18,667 bases of DNA from an uncultured Collinsella sp. (lineage in GTDB: Bacteria > Actinomycetota > Coriobacteriia > Coriobacteriales > Coriobacteriaceae). Positions 7,230-14,427 of this stretch are shown here, piece by piece. Numbering within the stretch: the first letter of the stretch is position 1; each line of letters starts with the position of its first letter. The position numbers and the translations under genes are program-made. Location of the stretch: assembly GCA_900547345.1 (NCBI GenBank), contig URGG01000030.1, positions 1 through 18,667 on the forward strand. Reading direction: 5' to 3'. Under the pieces are notes generated by a model. That model was not told the origin of the DNA. It saw only the letters and a program-made list of their open reading frames with translations, and ran no database searches.

Positions 7230-7261
7230 TTGGTATCATTGCTCAATCAAAGTGATACCAA
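7230..7261. promoter_or_regulatory. TTGGTATCA inverted repeat, likely operator
   Basis: Perfect 9-bp arms TTGGTATCA / TGATACCAA (7230-7238 and 7253-7261) are separated by 14 bases. They lie in the 77-bp gap between the divergent zinc-ribbon gene and the GNAT gene, where both promoters must be. Centre-to-centre spacing of the arms is 23 bases, about two helical turns, as expected for a dimeric repressor site. No T-run follows, so a terminator is unlikely. Confidence 0.5.
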
Positions 7262-7282
7262 TAAACGTGAGGTCGCCGCGTG

Positions 7283-7768
7283 ATGATCAGAAAAACCCTC
7301 GATACCGACATTCCCGCCGTCATGGCTATCTATGACGTGGCCCGTGCCTTTATGCGCGCGCATGGCAACGCCACGCAGTGGCCCGAGGGCACGCCTTCGG
7401 CCGAGCGGCTGGCTGATATTGCCGCCGGTGGCAGCTATGTGTGCGAAGTCGACGGCCGCGTGGTGGCGACGTTTGCCTTTTTACCGGGCCCGGACGAGTG
7501 CTATGACGTAATTGAGGACGGTCGATGGCGTAGCGACACTCCGTACGCTGTGCTGCACCGTGTGGCATCCGACGGCACCACGCATGGCGTCGCGGCTGCG
7601 ATGTTTGCCTTTGCCAAAGAGCGTGCCGATCACCTGCGTATCGACACGCATCAGGACAACCTGCCCATGCAGGGTGCCATCATAAAGGCCGGCTTTGAGC
7701 GCGCTGGTATCGTGTATGTGTCGGACGGTACGCCGCGTGTTGCGTTCGACTGGCTGCGCGAGGCGTAA
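7283..7768 (+). CDS. GNAT-family N-acetyltransferase
   Basis: Acetyl-CoA-dependent transfer to an amine on an unknown substrate. The 161-aa product has the GNAT length. The N-terminus IRKTLDTDIPAVMAIYDVAR is typical, the central strand VDGRVVATFAFLPG matches the domain core, and the C-terminal LRIDTHQDNLPMQGAIIKAGFERAGIVYV is a clear late-GNAT signature (N-x-P-M-Q-x-x-x-x-K-x-G-F). The canonical acetyl-CoA loop (Q/R-x-x-G-x-G/A) is replaced by SDGTTHGVAAAMFAFA, common in this branch. An adjacent GTG at 7280 is also in frame; GAGGT at 7269-7273 could serve either, and the ATG at 7283 is preferred. It may be controlled from the inverted repeat upstream. Confidence 0.88.
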   Translation: MIRKTLDTDIPAVMAIYDVARAFMRAHGNATQWPEGTPSAERLADIAAGGSYVCEVDGRVVATFAFLPGPDECYDVIEDGRWRSDTPYAVLHRVASDGTTHGVAAAMFAFAKERADHLRIDTHQDNLPMQGAIIKAGFERAGIVYVSDGTPRVAFDWLREA

Positions 7769-7795
7769 GAGCAGGGGCGCGTGTCAACAATTCGC

Positions 7796-7835
7796 GCGAA
7801 CGAAAATGGTCCCACCCGGGGCCATTTTCGTTCGC
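7796..7835. repeat. Perfect 18-bp stem hairpin after the GNAT gene
   Basis: Arms at 7796-7813 and 7818-7835 (left arm begins GCGAACGAAAATGG, right arm ends CCATTTTCGTTCGC) pair over 18 positions, including one G-T, around an ACCC loop. It starts 27 bases after the GNAT stop. Neither strand has a T-run next to it, so it is not a standard intrinsic terminator. It could be an RNA-stabilising or REP-like hairpin. Confidence 0.75.
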
Positions 7836-7881
7836 TGCGCTGATTTGCAAGCCGGCTTTCGCAAGGCGCGAACCTACGAAA

Positions 7882-7948
7882 ATCGCCGCGCGGCAACGCG
7901 GGGCGATGAGCTCGGTCGGGGGATAGGGCCCGCTTCGCCCGCCGGCTC
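7882..7948 (+). ncRNA. Two further hairpins upstream of the Tet(M)-like gene
   Basis: A stem ATCGCC / GGCGAT (7882-7887 and 7902-7907), one G-G mismatch and CGCG / CGCG close a GCAA tetraloop of the stable GNRA class. Directly after it GAGC / GCTC (7908-7911 and 7945-7948) can enclose a GGGC / GCCC hairpin (7926-7929 and 7937-7940). This could be a structured leader of the GTPase gene beginning at 8023. No riboswitch consensus was recognised, and chance pairing in GC-rich DNA cannot be excluded. Confidence 0.35.
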
Positions 7949-8022
7949 GTAAATTGTATCATCCAGTGTGGAGCGTGAACGCCCGTTGCCGCGTGCGATG
8001 GGCTTGCAATAAGAGGAGAGCC

Positions 8023-10026
8023 ATGTCGAAGCAAGCGGTCGTTGGAATCTTGGCGCATGTCGATGCCGGCAAGACCACGTTGGCCGAGGCCATGCTGTTC
8101 AACGCGGGTCGTATTCGCAAGCGCGGCCGCGTGGACGATGGCGATTCGCACCTGGACACGAACGCGATCGAGCGCGAGCGCGGCATTACGATCTTCTCGT
8201 CGCAGGCCGTGCTCGACCATGGCGATACCCATGCCATGCTCGTAGATGCACCAGGGCATGTCGATTTTTCGGCCGAGGCGGAGCGCACGCTGCGCGCGCT
8301 CGACTATGCGATTTTGGTTGTGGGTGCCAACGACGGCGTGCAGGGGCACACCGAAACCTTGTGGCGCCTGCTTGCACGTTATGACATCCCGACGTTTATC
8401 TTTATCAACAAGATCGATTTGGAGAATCCCGGCCGCGATGTTTTGCTGGCACAACTTGGGCAACGTCTTTCCGAGGGCTGCCTGGATGCCAACGAACTGT
8501 TGGCGGGTGGTGCCGTTCAGGAGGACGCTGCTGCGTTGGACGAGGCGGCGCTCGAGGAGTTTCTCGAGACGGGTGAGCTTTCCGTCGCGACGCTGTCGCG
8601 CATGGTTGCCGAGCGCAAGCTCTTTCCTTGCTTTGCCGGCTCGGCGCTTAAGGACCAAGGCGTGGATGAGCTGCTGGATGGCATATGCGCGCTGATGCGC
8701 GAACAGGCATGGTGCTCGGAGTTTGCCGCCCGCGTCTACCGCGTGAGCCGCGGGGATCGCGGCGAGCGCTTGGCATGGGTTAAAGTGACCGGCGGCACGC
8801 TGCATGCCAAGCAGATGATTAACGGACGTTCCGGTGCCGAGGCGTGGGAGCAGAAGGTCGACCAGGTACGCATCTATAACGGCGAAAAGTATGAGCTTGC
8901 TCAAGAAGTTGCTGCTGGCGGTATTTGTGCCGTGACGGGCCTCGCGCACGTTCGCCCTGGTGATGCCCTAGGCGCGGAGCCCGCGGGCGATGCACCTGTC
9001 ATTGCGCCGGTTCTCACCTATACGGTGCTTCCGGGCGAACACGATGTCCATACGGTGTTTCAGGCGCTGGCCGAGCTTGCCGACGAGGATCCCATGCTCG
9101 GCGTAAGCTGGAACACGCATCTTGAACAAATACATCTGCAGCTTATGGGGGCGGTGCAGCTCGAGGTCGTGCAACGGGTGTTGGCCGATCGCTTTGGCCT
9201 TTCGGTTGCGTTTGAGTCTGGCGGCATTCTCTATAAGGAGACTATTTCGCAGCCGGTCGAGGGCGTGGGCCACTTTGAGCCGCTGCGCCACTATGCCGAG
9301 GTGCATTTGCGCCTGGAGCCGTTGCCAGCGGGTTCGGGCGTGCAGTTTGGCACCGTGACCTCGATCGACGAGCTCGACCTCAACTGGCAGCGTCTGGCGC
9401 TCACCAACGCCATGGAGCGCGACCACTTGGGCGTGCTGACCGGCTCGCCCATCACCGATGTGCGCATTACGCTCACGGGCGGCCGCGCGCATGCCAAACA
9501 CACCGAGGGCGGCGATTTTCGCCAGGCCACGTACCGCGCGATTCGCCAGGGGCTCATGCAGGCGCGTGAGGCCGGCGCGGCGGTGCTGTTGGAGCCGTGG
9601 TATCGCTTTGAGCTCGAGGTGCCGGGGGAGTGCGTGGGTCGGGCGCTCTCGGATGCCACGCGCATGGGTGCCGAGTACGAGCCGCCGACGATGGCGGGAG
9701 ACCGGGCGAAGCTTGTGGGTCGCGTGCCGGCATCCGAGGTGCAGGATTATGCGCTGGAGGTGGCTGCCTACACGAGTGGTCGTGGGCATCTGTACCTAGA
9801 GTTCGCCGGCTATGCGCCTTGTCACGATGCCGAGCGCGTCATTGAGACGGCCGCCTATGAGCCCGAGGCCGATCTGCCTAACACGCCCGATTCGGTCTTT
9901 TGCTCTCACGGCGCCGGTTACACGGTCAAATGGTACGACGTACCCGCCGCGGCGCACGTAAAGGTCGATCCCGCTACCTTCCGCCCCTGGCGAGCAGCAG
10001 ATGCCGAGTTTTTCGGCCACATGTGA
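8023..10026 (+). CDS. Tet(M)/EF-G-like ribosomal GTPase
   Basis: Translation-factor GTPase related to tetracycline ribosomal protection proteins. The 667-aa product has intact G motifs: AHVDAGKTT at 11-19, RGIT at 53-56, DAPGHVDF at 75-82 (usual DTPGH), NKID at 129-132, and GSALK for G5. EF-G-like domains II to V follow, ending in CSHGAGYTVKWYDVP. The domain IV tip loop, G487 to about R500, reads GRAHAKHTEGGDFR. Tet(M) has YYSPVS in the aligned positions, residues that contact the drug site, whereas here they are AHAKHT, with His490 in the column of EF-G His583. It is therefore probably a chromosomal translational GTPase rather than a proven resistance gene. The ATG at 8023 has GAGGAG four bases upstream. 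The TGA stop lies inside a palindrome arm. Confidence 0.85.
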   Translation: MSKQAVVGILAHVDAGKTTLAEAMLFNAGRIRKRGRVDDGDSHLDTNAIERERGITIFSSQAVLDHGDTHAMLVDAPGHVDFSAEAERTLRALDYAILVVGANDGVQGHTETLWRLLARYDIPTFIFINKIDLENPGRDVLLAQLGQRLSEGCLDANELLAGGAVQEDAAALDEAALEEFLETGELSVATLSRMVAERKLFPCFAGSALKDQGVDELLDGICALMREQAWCSEFAARVYRVSRGDRGERLAWVKVTGGTLHAKQMINGRSGAEAWEQKVDQVRIYNGEKYELAQEVAAGGICAVTGLAHVRPGDALGAEPAGDAPVIAPVLTYTVLPGEHDVHTVFQALAELADEDPMLGVSWNTHLEQIHLQLMGAVQLEVVQRVLADRFGLSVAFESGGILYKETISQPVEGVGHFEPLRHYAEVHLRLEPLPAGSGVQFGTVTSIDELDLNWQRLALTNAMERDHLGVLTGSPITDVRITLTGGRAHAKHTEGGDFRQATYRAIRQGLMQAREAGAAVLLEPWYRFELEVPGECVGRALSDATRMGAEYEPPTMAGDRAKLVGRVPASEVQDYALEVAAYTSGRGHLYLEFAGYAPCHDAERVIETAAYEPEADLPNTPDSVFCSHGAGYTVKWYDVPAAAHVKVDPATFRPWRAADAEFFGHM

Positions 10027-10051
10027 CAAAGGGACAGTTCCTTTGTCACAT
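10021..10051 (+). repeat. GGGACAG palindrome copy A, overlapping a stop codon
   Basis: Perfect 12-bp arms ATGTGACAAAGG / CCTTTGTCACAT (10021-10032 and 10040-10051) with loop GACAGTT. The last two codons of the Tet(M)-like gene, ATG and TGA (10021-10026), are the first six bases of the left arm. The loop half-pairs through G-T, making nearly the whole element one hairpin. No T-run follows. Confidence 0.9.
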
Positions 10052-10054
10052 CCT

Positions 10055-10086
10055 GTTGGTATAACTCGGTACAAGTTGGTATAACT
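10055..10086 (+). promoter_or_regulatory. Tandem GTTGGTATAACT repeats, promoter of the first ATPase
   Basis: GTTGGTATAACT occurs at 10055-10066 and 10075-10086, an exact 12-bp direct repeat with a 20-bp period (about two helical turns). A possible -35 TTGGTA (10056-10061) and -10 TATAAC (10080-10085) with an 18-base spacer lie within it, about 35 bases before the start at 10120. The repeats could be both promoter and operator. The half-site TTGGTAT also appears in the inverted repeat at 7230-7261. Confidence 0.5.
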
Positions 10087-10119
10087 ATTACCAGGGTTTG
10101 CCAATCCGAGGAGGCCGAC

Positions 10120-11238
10120 ATGAATCCAAATCCCTTTAAGCCCACGGCTGGTAAGCGGCCTCCGATGCTTATCGGTCGAGAGTCGGTCATCGAGGATTTT
10201 AAGGAAGGGCTCGATAACGGCGCCGGAGCGCCGGGTAGGCTCATGCTCATTACGGGAAACCGCGGCTGTGGCAAAACAGTTCTCTTGCGGGAGCTACAGC
10301 GTTTGGCTAGTGAGCGCGGATGGGCGGTTGTCTCCGATTCCGCTTCGCTTGGCTTATGCGACCGCTTGGCCGACGCGCTTCGCTCGAATAGGCCCGTTGC
10401 GACGTTAATGGAATTCGGTCCGTCGTTTGGCCGGATGTCGGTCGAGGCGGCTCGAGCAAAGGGCGAGACGTTGCGAGGGCTGGTCAACGAACGCCTCAAG
10501 AAGCTCGGTCCAGGCAAGGGCATACTGTTTGCGATTGACGAGGCGCAATCTGCATCTATCGAGGAACTGGCGGCTCTTGCCGTTCTCTATCAGCAGGTGC
10601 TCGGAGACCAGGATGCCACGGGCTTGTCCGATAGCGACCAGCGCGGCCTTGCGCTTGTTTTTGCCGGCTTACCCAGTATGGTTGACGATCTGCTCGAAGA
10701 GCCGAGCGTGACGTTTTTGCGGCGTGCCCAGCAGCGTACGCTGGGGGCGATATCTTTGCCCAAGGTGCGCGATTCGTATATCCAGACGGTCAAAGACGCT
10801 GGTCTTTATGTTGACGCGGAGACAGCGGACCTTGCGGCACACAAGAGCATGGGGCATCCCTATATGGTTCAGCTGGTGGGCTATTACATGTGGCGCTCTG
10901 CTGTCCGGCGTGGCTCGCAGGTCATTGAAAGGCACGATGTCGAGGACGGGCATGCGGATGCCGTCTCCGAGTTCTACGCAGCGGTTGACGCGCCTCTGTA
11001 TTACGGGCTGCGCAGTCCACAGCGCCTTTTTATCGAGGCCATGGCGGTTGACGAGGGCAAACCGACTCGCATGGCGGATATCATTGAGCGCTGCGATCGC
11101 ACCCAGAGCTGGGCGAGCAAATATCGCGCAAGCCTGATTCGCGAGCGCGTCATCGAGGCTGCCGGATACGGCCTCGTCCGATTTACCGTGCCCATGCTGG
11201 GCGCGTACATTCGCGATCGCGTTTTATGGCATGAGTAA
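10120..11238 (+). CDS. AAA/STAND-like ATPase with C-terminal winged-helix region
   Basis: Predicted P-loop ATPase of 372 aa; function unknown. The N-terminus has the NPF-x-P and IGR box (residues 4-20) common in Orc1/Cdc6-like ATPases. Walker A is GNRGCGKT at 46-53 and Walker B is GILFAIDEAQ with Asp140 and Glu141. A shared FLRRAQQ block and the later GHPYMVQLVGYYMW segment match the paralog at 14428-15528. Residues from about 300 resemble a winged helix that could bind DNA (TRMADIIERCDRTQSWASKYRASLIRERVIEAAGYG). The ATG follows GAGGAGG with a 5-base spacer. Tandem promoter repeats lie upstream, and palindromes bound the gene on both sides. It could be a regulator, a mobile-element or a defence-type ATPase; the sequence does not decide. 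Confidence 0.8.
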   Translation: MNPNPFKPTAGKRPPMLIGRESVIEDFKEGLDNGAGAPGRLMLITGNRGCGKTVLLRELQRLASERGWAVVSDSASLGLCDRLADALRSNRPVATLMEFGPSFGRMSVEAARAKGETLRGLVNERLKKLGPGKGILFAIDEAQSASIEELAALAVLYQQVLGDQDATGLSDSDQRGLALVFAGLPSMVDDLLEEPSVTFLRRAQQRTLGAISLPKVRDSYIQTVKDAGLYVDAETADLAAHKSMGHPYMVQLVGYYMWRSAVRRGSQVIERHDVEDGHADAVSEFYAAVDAPLYYGLRSPQRLFIEAMAVDEGKPTRMADIIERCDRTQSWASKYRASLIRERVIEAAGYGLVRFTVPMLGAYIRDRVLWHE

Positions 11239-11267
11239 TGTGAAAAGGGACGGTCCCTTTGTCACAT
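11238..11267 (+). repeat. GGGACAG palindrome copy B at the ATPase 3' end
   Basis: Left part 11238-11251 (ATGTGAAAAGGGAC, lacking one C) and right part 11253-11267 (GTCCCTTTGTCACAT) pair almost fully around a single G. The first base overlaps the TAA stop of the ATPase (11236-11238). The core here is GGGACGG, so both strands read GGGAC. Its right arm also forms a second dyad, TCACATC / GATGTGA (11262-11268 and 11273-11279), with sequence overlapping the next gene's ribosome binding site. Confidence 0.9.
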
Positions 11268-11288
11268 CGATAGATGTGAGGTCAAAAC

Positions 11289-11843
11289 ATGGTGATTCAT
11301 ACTGAGCGCTTGACGCTTCGTCCGTGGCGCGAGACGGATGCGGCGAGCCTGTTTACATATGCAAGCGATCCGGACGTGGGGCCGGCTGCGGGCTGGCCGC
11401 CCCATCGAAGCATTGAAGAAAGCAGAGAGATCATTCGGACGGTCTTTACAGCGCCCCATACCTTTGCCATTTGCCTGCCTGAGACAGACGAGCCCGTGGG
11501 CAGCATCGGGCTCATGCCGCCTCGCTGTGAGTCGAACAGCCAAAGAGGCGGACTCGAGTTCGAGGTGGGCTATTGGATCGCCAAGCCGTTCTGGGGCCGA
11601 GGCTTTGCTCCCGAGGCGGTGCAAGCCATGCAGCGCTATGCGTTTGAAACACTTGGCTGCAAGGCACTTTGGTGCGGATACTACGAGGGCAATAACAAGT
11701 CGCTACGCGTCCAGCAAAAATGTGGGTTCGCGCCACATCACGTTGAGCGCGACGTGCCCTGCGAGCTTATGGGCGATGTGCGTACCGAGTACTTTACGTA
11801 TTTGACCCGCGAAGACTGGCGCGGGCGGACACAGTGCGAGTAA
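11289..11843 (+). CDS. RimJ/RimL-type GNAT acetyltransferase
   Basis: N-acetyltransferase of the Acetyltransf_3 type, whose members modify ribosomal-protein N-termini, small amines or antibiotics; the substrate is unknown. The 184-aa product starts with the classic IHTERLTLRPWRETDAASLF, has the core strand PVGSIGLMP, then GYWIAKPFWGRGFAPEAVQAM, which includes the acetyl-CoA pyrophosphate loop (W-G-R-G-F/Y-A). It ends with the conserved N-x-x-S-x-R-V-x-x-K-x-G-F block (NNKSLRVQQKCGF). The ATG has GAGG seven bases upstream. It sits in a rightward run with the ATPase (51 bases) and the UvrA-like gene (53 bases), with a palindrome in each gap. Residue content is normal, with no truncation. Confidence 0.9.
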   Translation: MVIHTERLTLRPWRETDAASLFTYASDPDVGPAAGWPPHRSIEESREIIRTVFTAPHTFAICLPETDEPVGSIGLMPPRCESNSQRGGLEFEVGYWIAKPFWGRGFAPEAVQAMQRYAFETLGCKALWCGYYEGNNKSLRVQQKCGFAPHHVERDVPCELMGDVRTEYFTYLTREDWRGRTQCE

Positions 11844-11874
11844 CGTGACAAAGGGACAGTTCCTTTGCCACGTT
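11842..11874 (+). repeat. GGGACAG palindrome copy C at the GNAT 3' end
   Basis: Arms AACGTGACAAAGG and CCTTTGCCACGTT (11842-11854 and 11862-11874) match at 12 of 13 positions, with loop GACAGTT identical to copy A. It shares its first two bases with the TAA stop of the GNAT gene (11841-11843). It ends 22 bases before the UvrA-like start. Confidence 0.9.
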
Positions 11875-11895
11875 CGGCTAACAGGAAGGGGAGCG

Positions 11896-14388
11896 ATGAC
11901 GGTGTCGCAACAACCAAGTGCTATCGAGGTGCGTGGCGCGCGTGTACACAACCTCAAGGACATCGATATCGATATTCCGCTGGGAAGGCTTGTGGGCATT
12001 GCCGGCGTATCGGGTTCGGGTAAGAGTTCGCTGGCGCTGGGGGTTCTTTATGCCGAGGGCTCGCGTCGCTACTTGGAAGCACTCAGCACCTATACTCGCC
12101 GTCGCCTGACGCAGGCCGAACACGCCCAAGTGGACGAGGTGCTGCACGTGCCGGCGGCGCTTGCATTGCATCAGCGTCCCAGCGTGCCGGGCGTGCGTTC
12201 CACCTTTGGCACCATGACCGAGCTCAACAATAGCCTGCGTCTGCTCTTTAGCCGCTGCGCCCAGCACGTGTGCCCGCATTGCGGGGCGCGTGTGGAGCCG
12301 AGCCTTAACGTGGCTGCGGGCCTGTCGCTCACGTGTCCGACATGCGGCCGCGAGTTCTACGCGCCGAGTGCCGAGGATTTGGCTTTCAATAGCGGCGGTG
12401 CGTGTCCCACCTGCGGCGGCACCGGTGTCATGCGTGAGGTGGACGAGGCGAGCCTGGTGCCCGACGAGTCAAAGACCATCAACGAAGGCGCGGTGCTTCC
12501 CTGGGGCACGCTTATGTGGGATCTGATGAAGCAGGTGGCAGGCGAGATGGGCGTACGCACCGACGTGCCGTTTAACCAGCTTACGCCTCAAGAGCGCGAC
12601 ATCGTGTTTCATGGTCCGGCGGTTAAGAAGCACATTCTCTACGTTCCCAAAAACGGTGAGGGCGCCACGCCGCTCGACTTCACCTATTACAACGCCGTCT
12701 ATACCGTCGAGAATGCGCTCGCCAAGGTCAAGGACGATAAGGGCTTAAAACGCGTTGCGCGCTTTTTGCGCGAGGGAGCATGCCGCGATTGCGGCGGCAC
12801 GCGTCTCTCCGAGGCTGCGCGCCAGCCCCAGGTGCGCGGTATCAATCTGGCGCAAGCGGCGGCCATGACGCTGGGTGAGGCGATTGAGTGGGTGCGCGGG
12901 GTGCCCGTATCCTTGCCGCCCGAGATGCGGCCCATGGCAACGGATATCTGCGATTCATTTTTGGGTGCGGCCCGCCGCCTGGTCGATCTGGGCCTCGATT
13001 ACCTTTCACTCGATCGCGCCGGTGCCACGCTCTCCACGGGTGAGCGCCAGCGCGTTCAGCTTGCTCGCGTGGTGCGCAACCGATCGACGGGCGTGCTTTA
13101 TGTGCTGGACGAGCCCTCGATTGGCTTGCATCCTGCCAATGTCGACGGCTTGGCGGGCGTGATGCGCGATCTGGTGGACGACGGCAACACGGTGGTTGTT
13201 GTCGACCACGATACGCGCGTACTGGCGGAAGCCGACTACCTGGTCGAGATGGGCCCCGTTGCCGGAGCAGGCGGCGGTAACGTGATCGCTGCAGGTACGG
13301 TAGACGAGGTCGAGCAATCGCGGGGCAGCCGCATCGCTCCGTTTTTGCGTGCAGAGCCCAAGCGCTTGCGTCCGCAGGTGGCTGACGACGAAATGCTCGA
13401 CCAGGGCCATATCCGTATGGCGACCGATACCATCCATACCGTCAAGCCGCTCGAAGTCGATATCCCGCGCGGTCGCTTGGTCGCGGTGACGGGCGTTTCG
13501 GGTTCGGGTAAGACGACGCTCGTGCTCGAGACGCTCATCCCGGCGCTTAAGGCGCAGGCAGCTGGCGAGCGTCTGCCGGGGCACGTGCGTTGGGTCGATG
13601 CCGAGGGCATTGCGCGTGCCAACCTGATTGACGCCACGCCCATCGGTGCCAACGTGCGCTCGACGGTAGCGACCTATGCCGACATCCATGATGAGCTGCG
13701 CCGCGCCTTCGCCCGTACGCCCGAAGCCAAGGCAGCCGGCTACAAGGCGGGCGCCTTTAGCTACAACACCGGCGCCTTGCGCTGCCCTACGTGCGATGGA
13801 ACGGGCTCGATTTCGCTCGACGTGCAGTTTTTGCCCGACGTCGAGATCGTCTGCCCGGCATGCCGTGGTTCGCGCTACGCCGAGGCCGCCTCGCATATCC
13901 ATCGCGAGGGCAAGGACGGGAGTCTGCTTACGCTGCCGCAGCTCATGGACATGAGTGTGGATGAGGCGCTCGACGCCACGGTGGGACTCAAGAAGGTTCA
14001 GACGCGCTTGCAGACCTTGCACGACCTGGGCTTGGGTTATCTCACACTTGGCGAGCCCACACCGGCGCTCTCGGGCGGCGAGGCTCAGCGTCTTAAGCTT
14101 GCGAGCGAGATGGGCCGCGTGCAGGATGACGCCGTATTCGTGTTCGACGAGCCCACGATCGGCCTGCATCCGCTCGATGTTCAGGTGCTGTTGAACGTGT
14201 TCGACGGCCTCGTTGCCAAGGGCGCCACGGTTATCGTGATCGAGCACGACCTCGACCTTATCCGTAACGCCGATTACGTGATCGACATGGGCCCGGGCGG
14301 TGGTGATGCGGGCGGGCAAATCGTCTGCGCCGGTACGCCGGGCGACATCGCTGCTTGCTCCAAGAGCATTACCGGTCGTTATCTATAG
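11896..14388 (+). CDS. UvrA-like ABC protein (UvrA2/DrrC-type paralog)
   Basis: Tandem ABC ATPase of the UvrA family, 830 aa against about 940 for canonical UvrA. ATP site I has Walker A GVSGSGKSS (37-45); site II has GVSGSGKTT (about 533-541). The signature motifs differ: LSTGERQRVQLA in the first half and the usual LSGGEAQRLKLA in the second. Zinc-type pairs are visible at Cys126/Cys129, Cys147/Cys150 and Cys170/Cys173, and later as CPTCDGTG and CPACRGSRY. The shorter length suggests a reduced UvrB-binding or insertion region, as in UvrA2 and DrrC proteins linked to DNA-binding-drug tolerance. The ATG at 11896 follows a GGAAGGGGAG purine run; an in-frame GTG at 11845 would run through palindrome C and is rejected. 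A damage or drug-tolerance role is inference. Confidence 0.9.
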   Translation: MTVSQQPSAIEVRGARVHNLKDIDIDIPLGRLVGIAGVSGSGKSSLALGVLYAEGSRRYLEALSTYTRRRLTQAEHAQVDEVLHVPAALALHQRPSVPGVRSTFGTMTELNNSLRLLFSRCAQHVCPHCGARVEPSLNVAAGLSLTCPTCGREFYAPSAEDLAFNSGGACPTCGGTGVMREVDEASLVPDESKTINEGAVLPWGTLMWDLMKQVAGEMGVRTDVPFNQLTPQERDIVFHGPAVKKHILYVPKNGEGATPLDFTYYNAVYTVENALAKVKDDKGLKRVARFLREGACRDCGGTRLSEAARQPQVRGINLAQAAAMTLGEAIEWVRGVPVSLPPEMRPMATDICDSFLGAARRLVDLGLDYLSLDRAGATLSTGERQRVQLARVVRNRSTGVLYVLDEPSIGLHPANVDGLAGVMRDLVDDGNTVVVVDHDTRVLAEADYLVEMGPVAGAGGGNVIAAGTVDEVEQSRGSRIAPFLRAEPKRLRPQVADDEMLDQGHIRMATDTIHTVKPLEVDIPRGRLVAVTGVSGSGKTTLVLETLIPALKAQAAGERLPGHVRWVDAEGIARANLIDATPIGANVRSTVATYADIHDELRRAFARTPEAKAAGYKAGAFSYNTGALRCPTCDGTGSISLDVQFLPDVEIVCPACRGSRYAEAASHIHREGKDGSLLTLPQLMDMSVDEALDATVGLKKVQTRLQTLHDLGLGYLTLGEPTPALSGGEAQRLKLASEMGRVQDDAVFVFDEPTIGLHPLDVQVLLNVFDGLVAKGATVIVIEHDLDLIRNADYVIDMGPGGGDAGGQIVCAGTPGDIAACSKSITGRYL

Positions 14389-14391
14389 GCG

Positions 14392-14421
14392 ATGCGACAA
14401 AGGGGCACCCCTTTGCCTCAT
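14392..14421 (+). repeat. GGGACAG-type palindrome copy D between convergent genes
   Basis: Arms 14392-14405 (ATGCGACAAAGGGG) and 14408-14421 (CCCCTTTGCCTCAT) match at 12 of 14 positions around CA. This is the most diverged core of the tight cluster (GGGGCAC). It fills the 39-base gap between the stop of the UvrA-like gene (TAG, 14386-14388) and the opposing stop of the second ATPase (14428-14430), and may act on both transcripts. Confidence 0.8.
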
Positions 14422-14427
14422 TGATGC

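Noticed and set aside
7651..8949. Long open frame (432 aa) on the - strand across the GNAT and Tet(M)-like genes
   Set aside because: It lies antisense to two well-supported genes, has no recognisable motif and no clear ribosome binding site. Long antisense frames are common in high-GC DNA.
8023..10026. Confident call of tetracycline resistance
   Set aside because: The overall fold fits, but the drug-site loop differs from Tet(M) in all six tip residues, so resistance is not supported by sequence alone.
11845..11895. 17-residue N-terminal extension of the UvrA-like protein from a GTG
   Set aside because: The extension would be encoded by palindrome copy C and has no ribosome binding site, whereas the ATG at 11896 has a strong purine-rich site.
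13006..14319. 437-aa open frame antisense to the UvrA-like gene
   Set aside because: It mirrors codon bias of the real gene, is rich in His/Arg/Gly with no fold pattern, and overlaps conserved ABC motifs on the other strand.
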